20,085 nucleotides of DNA from Dinochytrium kinnereticum (Eukaryota > Chytridiomycota > Chytridiomycetes > Chytridiales > Chytridiaceae): the NCBI GenBank assembly GCA_027604005.1, contig JADGJT010000392.1:1-20085 (forward strand). The letters are read 5' to 3'. Below the pieces are notes generated by a model that searched no databases, was not told the origin of the DNA, and was given only the letters and a program-made list of their open reading frames with translations. A program made the translations under genes and the position numbers. Positions 17,371 to 20,085 of this stretch are shown here, in pieces (positions within the stretch are counted from its first letter, which is position 1; each line of letters begins with the position of its first letter).

Positions 17371-19794
17371 TCATCTTGCTTTCTCTTCAGTGAGTTTTTT
17401 TGAGTGAGAATGTGTTTTCAAAGGTGGATGAATCTTTCTTGTTGCATGATGCTCATGCTTTTTACCGGGTTGAGGATAATCTTGCATGGTCTCTGGCAGC
17501 TTCTCCTTTTTGACACCAGGCGACGGATGTACGTTGCCCGTTATTTGGGTGGGCGGGGCGACGAGTGTTGTTGCATATACATCTGATACTGCCGTGGGCA
17601 GGTTCACGCTCTTACTCAGCTCCTCCTTCTTCGTCTCCTCCTTCTTCGTCTCCTCCTTCTTCGTCTCCTCCTTCTTCGTCTCCTCCTTCTTCGTCTCCTC
17701 CTTCTTCGCCTCCTCCTTCTTCGTCTCGCCCTTTTTCATCTCATCTAACCCATTAATCCCCAACCCCATCTTCCTAACAGCCTCCACTGAATTCCTCAAG
17801 AACATTGCGTAAATAGATTGATCCAACACCTTCACCTTCTCCGTGTTCAGATAATGCTCTAGCGCTAACCTCCCCCTAGACCTCATCTTTGTCAAAGGTG
17901 GGACGTACTTGTTCTTGAAATCCACTTCTAAAAGCATCAAAGCGACCTCCTCATCCTCCCAATCCATCTCCTCCATAAACATGTACGGCATCTTCTCGGC
18001 GGATTCACTGTACGGACCAGGGACTTTATCCATCACGGCGACTTTTTGAGCCGCCATGTGGATCTTGAGGTACTCAGGCATGGTGTTTCCCTGGAGGATC
18101 TGGCTGTACCCTTTCTCTCCATACAAGAAGTTGAGGTGGTCGAGATAATCGTCGGACATCTCGAAATTCGACATTGCGATGTTGAATTCACTGAACCATG
18201 ATGATATGAATCGACCATTGGGTGCAGTTGCGATGAGCCATGGTTCAAGGACGGGGTACTGATAATCTTGGGTGTAAAAGTCCAGGTGGAACGCGAAGGA
18301 GTCTTTCTTGTGGTTGGCGGCTTTCTCCTGAATCCAGTCCAGAGAATCGGTCACGATGATGGAGGCGTCAAGCCAAATTCCTCCCTGCTCTCTGAGAACT
18401 GCAAGACGGACCCAATCCGCTTTAAATGAGACATAAGCATCTTGAAAACTGTAAGGGACTGGCATCCGAATGTAATCTGACAGGTTGTCTTCCGTGATAA
18501 CAGTGATCTCGTAGTCAGGGTTAAACCTCTTCCAGCCGTAGATGCATTCTTGAATCGTCTGCGGAGGGTTATTGTCATGCCAAAACGTCCAAATCTTTTT
18601 TGGGATCGATGCGACGACCTCACCGTTGTCAGCTGAAGCCGCCTTCTTCTCTGACGACTTGCTGATCTTCTTCTTCTTTTTGATGACTTTTCTGCTTCCT
18701 GCCCCATCGATCCCTGTGATGGATAACTTGAGCATCCGCAGTATTGACGCCGAGTTTCGGACGAATCGATTGTAGATGGACCGATCGGAGACCTTGACCC
18801 CGTCCTCCAAAAGTTCTTCTGCGGTGACCCGAGAGTCTTGACGAAGCTTTATGAAAAGCGGGACCTCCTCATCAGGGTATTCCACCTCCATAATCCGTCT
18901 GGCAACCTCATCGTCACTCCCATCCGCCTCCTCCAAAAGTCGGTATGGCATCTTCTCCGCCGATTCGCTGTAAGGGAGCGGGACATTATCCATAGCCAAC
19001 ACTTTTTGCCCCGCCACATGAATCTTCAGATCCTCAGGCATGTCGTTCTTTTGAATGATGCGATCATACAGATCACCGCCGTACCGATTAAAAAGGTAGT
19101 CCAGATACTCGTCTGACATCTTAAAGCTCCCAACAACCGCATTGAACTCATTAAACCAGGCTGTGATCCACTTTGCTTTTGGCGCTGTTCCAATGACGAA
19201 TGGTTCCATGACAGGTCGCTCAGGGTACTTTGTGAATCGGTCCAAGTGGAATGCAAAGGCCTCTGACCCGGCCTTCTTGGCCATTTCATCAAGGTAATCA
19301 ACGCTCCCCGAAACGATGGTGGTGGCGTCAATCCACACCCCACCATTCTCCATGAGAACGGCAAGACGGATCCAGTCGCCCTTATGGTCGGTTGAGAGAT
19401 CCGCAAAACCGCTTGGAAGTGGGTAACGTATGTAATCGCTGATGGTGTCCTCGGTTATCACGGTGACCTCGTACGTGGGGTTATGCCTCTTCCACCCATA
19501 AACAATGTCCTTGACAAAGGCAGAGAGGTTATCATCCTGCCAGAAGGTCCAGATCTTTTTAGGGATGGACGATCCCCCAGTTCCTGTTGGTGTGATGATT
19601 TGGGGTTTTGGTGCAGGAGTTGACAGTGACCCCGAAGCAATTGAATGCGTTAGGAAGCCTGTCCACAGCAAGACGTTGAGGAGGGCAAACACGGTGGCTA
19701 ACGCCAGCATGGCCAGCATTCGGAGGTGCAGCGCATTGTGGTCGAGCAGCGCATCAACGATCCGTCGCAGATCCATTGTCCGTTGAGGCGTCAA
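17371..19794 (-). CDS. Membrane protein with two tandem Caps_synth-type glycosyltransferase domains
   Basis: A single open frame of 807 aa without introns. Residues 1-26 are hydrophilic, 27-50 form one membrane segment, and 51-76 a Pro/Ser/Thr linker. Domain 1 (77-about 363) and domain 2 (397-about 684) both begin IPKKIWTFW and are offset by exactly 320 residues with almost no gaps. In the first 50 positions 32 are identical. Both keep YGWKR, TVITED, SDYIR, a D-W-I/V-R-L-A-V-L helix, then GGVWIDATT (Asp156) or GGIWLDASI (Asp476), and PYSESAEKMPY. This is the layout of capsular-polysaccharide-synthesis glycosyltransferases (PF05704, GT32-like), where GG-x-W-x-D-A is the nucleotide-sugar site. 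A Lys-rich linker (369-387) joins the domains. The C-terminus has KKEET repeats and a basic, His-rich tail. Start choice: ATG 19794 or 19776 both keep the anchor. The product is probably a surface polysaccharide; sugar unknown. Confidence 0.88.
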   Translation of the reverse strand: MTPQRTMDLRRIVDALLDHNALHLRMLAMLALATVFALLNVLLWTGFLTHSIASGSLSTPAPKPQIITPTGTGGSSIPKKIWTFWQDDNLSAFVKDIVYGWKRHNPTYEVTVITEDTISDYIRYPLPSGFADLSTDHKGDWIRLAVLMENGGVWIDATTIVSGSVDYLDEMAKKAGSEAFAFHLDRFTKYPERPVMEPFVIGTAPKAKWITAWFNEFNAVVGSFKMSDEYLDYLFNRYGGDLYDRIIQKNDMPEDLKIHVAGQKVLAMDNVPLPYSESAEKMPYRLLEEADGSDDEVARRIMEVEYPDEEVPLFIKLRQDSRVTAEELLEDGVKVSDRSIYNRFVRNSASILRMLKLSITGIDGAGSRKVIKKKKKISKSSEKKAASADNGEVVASIPKKIWTFWHDNNPPQTIQECIYGWKRFNPDYEITVITEDNLSDYIRMPVPYSFQDAYVSFKADWVRLAVLREQGGIWLDASIIVTDSLDWIQEKAANHKKDSFAFHLDFYTQDYQYPVLEPWLIATAPNGRFISSWFSEFNIAMSNFEMSDDYLDHLNFLYGEKGYSQILQGNTMPEYLKIHMAAQKVAVMDKVPGPYSESAEKMPYMFMEEMDWEDEEVALMLLEVDFKNKYVPPLTKMRSRGRLALEHYLNTEKVKVLDQSIYAMFLRNSVEAVRKMGLGINGLDEMKKGETKKEEAKKEETKKEETKKEETKKEETKKEETKKEELSKSVNLPTAVSDVYATTLVAPPTQITGNVHPSPGVKKEKLPETMQDYPQPGKKHEHHATRKIHPPLKTHSHSKKLTEEKAR
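17617..17736 (-). repeat. 15-bp coding minisatellite (KKEET units)
   Basis: Eight in-frame 15-bp units encode KKGET, KKEEA, five KKEET and KKEEL in the C-terminal part of the double Caps_synth protein. The central units are nearly identical in DNA, so this is a recent expansion. The predicted peptide is a charged, probably helical stretch. Confidence 0.92.
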
Positions 19795-20085
19795 GGCGTT
19801 GAGGCAGGCGGTCCCTTGTGCCGTTTGGCTCGACAGCGTCTTCTCGAACCAAGTGTTCGGCAGTTGTGTCTTTCACCTGGAATTCTGGCCCGTGCGGGGA
19901 TATCTTGAGTATTCAGTGAATATTGCAGGGTTGCCATGAAATATTTTAAAGCACGAGGAATATTTGAGGTCACTCATGAAATATCCCACAAAATATCGAG
20001 AGACGAGATATTAGAGAGTTTTCGCAAGCATGAAATTTGGAAATTTCAAGTTCATTTTTGAGGATAGTGACCACCCGACCTAAAA
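19795..20085 (-). promoter_or_regulatory. Promoter region with AATAT-motif ladder
   Basis: This is the upstream region of the double Caps_synth gene, up to the window edge. Between 19898 and 20012 seven related words occur: GGATATC (19898), GAATATT (19918), GAAATATT (19938), GGAATATT (19957), GAAATATCCC (19978), AAATATC (19991) and GATATT (20007). The first five are 19-21 bp apart, close to two helical turns. The end nearest the gene (19795-19890) is GC-richer. Similar words occur in the HEM3/acyltransferase promoter. Binding protein unknown. Confidence 0.5.

Noticed and set aside
17486..17812. Plus-strand frame with SSFFV repeats
   Set aside because: It is simply the antisense reading of the KKEET repeat in the double Caps_synth gene.
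1..20085. tRNA genes, rRNA, CRISPR arrays, intact transposons
   Set aside because: Both strands were scanned by eye for T-loop/A-box patterns, regular spaced repeats, transposase or reverse-transcriptase motifs and long terminal repeats; none was convincing. A tRNAscan or repeat-library run would be decisive.

Overview
This window looks like nuclear DNA from an intron-bearing eukaryote, most likely an early-diverging (zoosporic, chytrid-like) fungus. Most genes are split by short GT-AG introns (about 50-160 nt, with one of 248 and one of 362 nt). The intergenic DNA is full of T-, A- and polypurine/polypyrimidine tracts. The protein families are a heme-pathway enzyme, a fungal-type AT3 acyltransferase, GT14-like, PF03407-like and Caps_synth-like glycosyltransferases, and a WSC-like Cys-rich protein; this mix is typical of such fungi. 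The lineage call is an inference from family content and gene style. I see no rRNA, tRNA, CRISPR array or intact transposon.

Layout: (1) 667-2040, minus strand: hydroxymethylbilane synthase (HEM3) in three exons, the middle one only 20 nt. (2) 2041-2645: a divergent promoter region. (3) 2646-4402, plus: AT3-family membrane acyltransferase, two exons. (4) 6116-8177, plus: GT14 (core-2/I-branching / xylosyltransferase-like) enzyme, six exons. (5) 8631-11489, plus: a tandem paralogue of the preceding gene sharing four intron positions. It has a transmembrane anchor, a long repetitive stalk rich in N-glycosylation sequons, and a GT14 domain in which the conserved acidic catalytic position reads Gly. 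(6) 12163-12778, plus: small type II membrane protein with a Cys-rich WSC-like ectodomain. (7) 12779-14800: 2 kb without a convincing gene, holding a coding-like but broken stretch between ATT microsatellites. (8) 14801-16641, plus: PF03407-type nucleotide-diphospho-sugar transferase, four exons. (9) 17371-19794, minus: an intronless protein with two tandem Caps_synth-type glycosyltransferase domains exactly 320 residues apart. (10) 19795-20085: its promoter, with a ladder of AATAT-type motifs about 20 bp apart.

Taken together, everything after HEM3 looks like a cell-surface or secretory-pathway glycan neighbourhood. It holds one acyltransferase, four glycosyltransferase-type genes with N-terminal signal/anchor segments typical of Golgi type II enzymes, and one possible carbohydrate-binding ectodomain protein. 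Whether the genes act in one pathway is inference; the sequence shows clustering and family membership, not a product. The most interesting points are the probable pseudo-glycosyltransferase on a sequon-rich stalk, the double Caps_synth enzyme, and the shared AATAT-type promoter motif.
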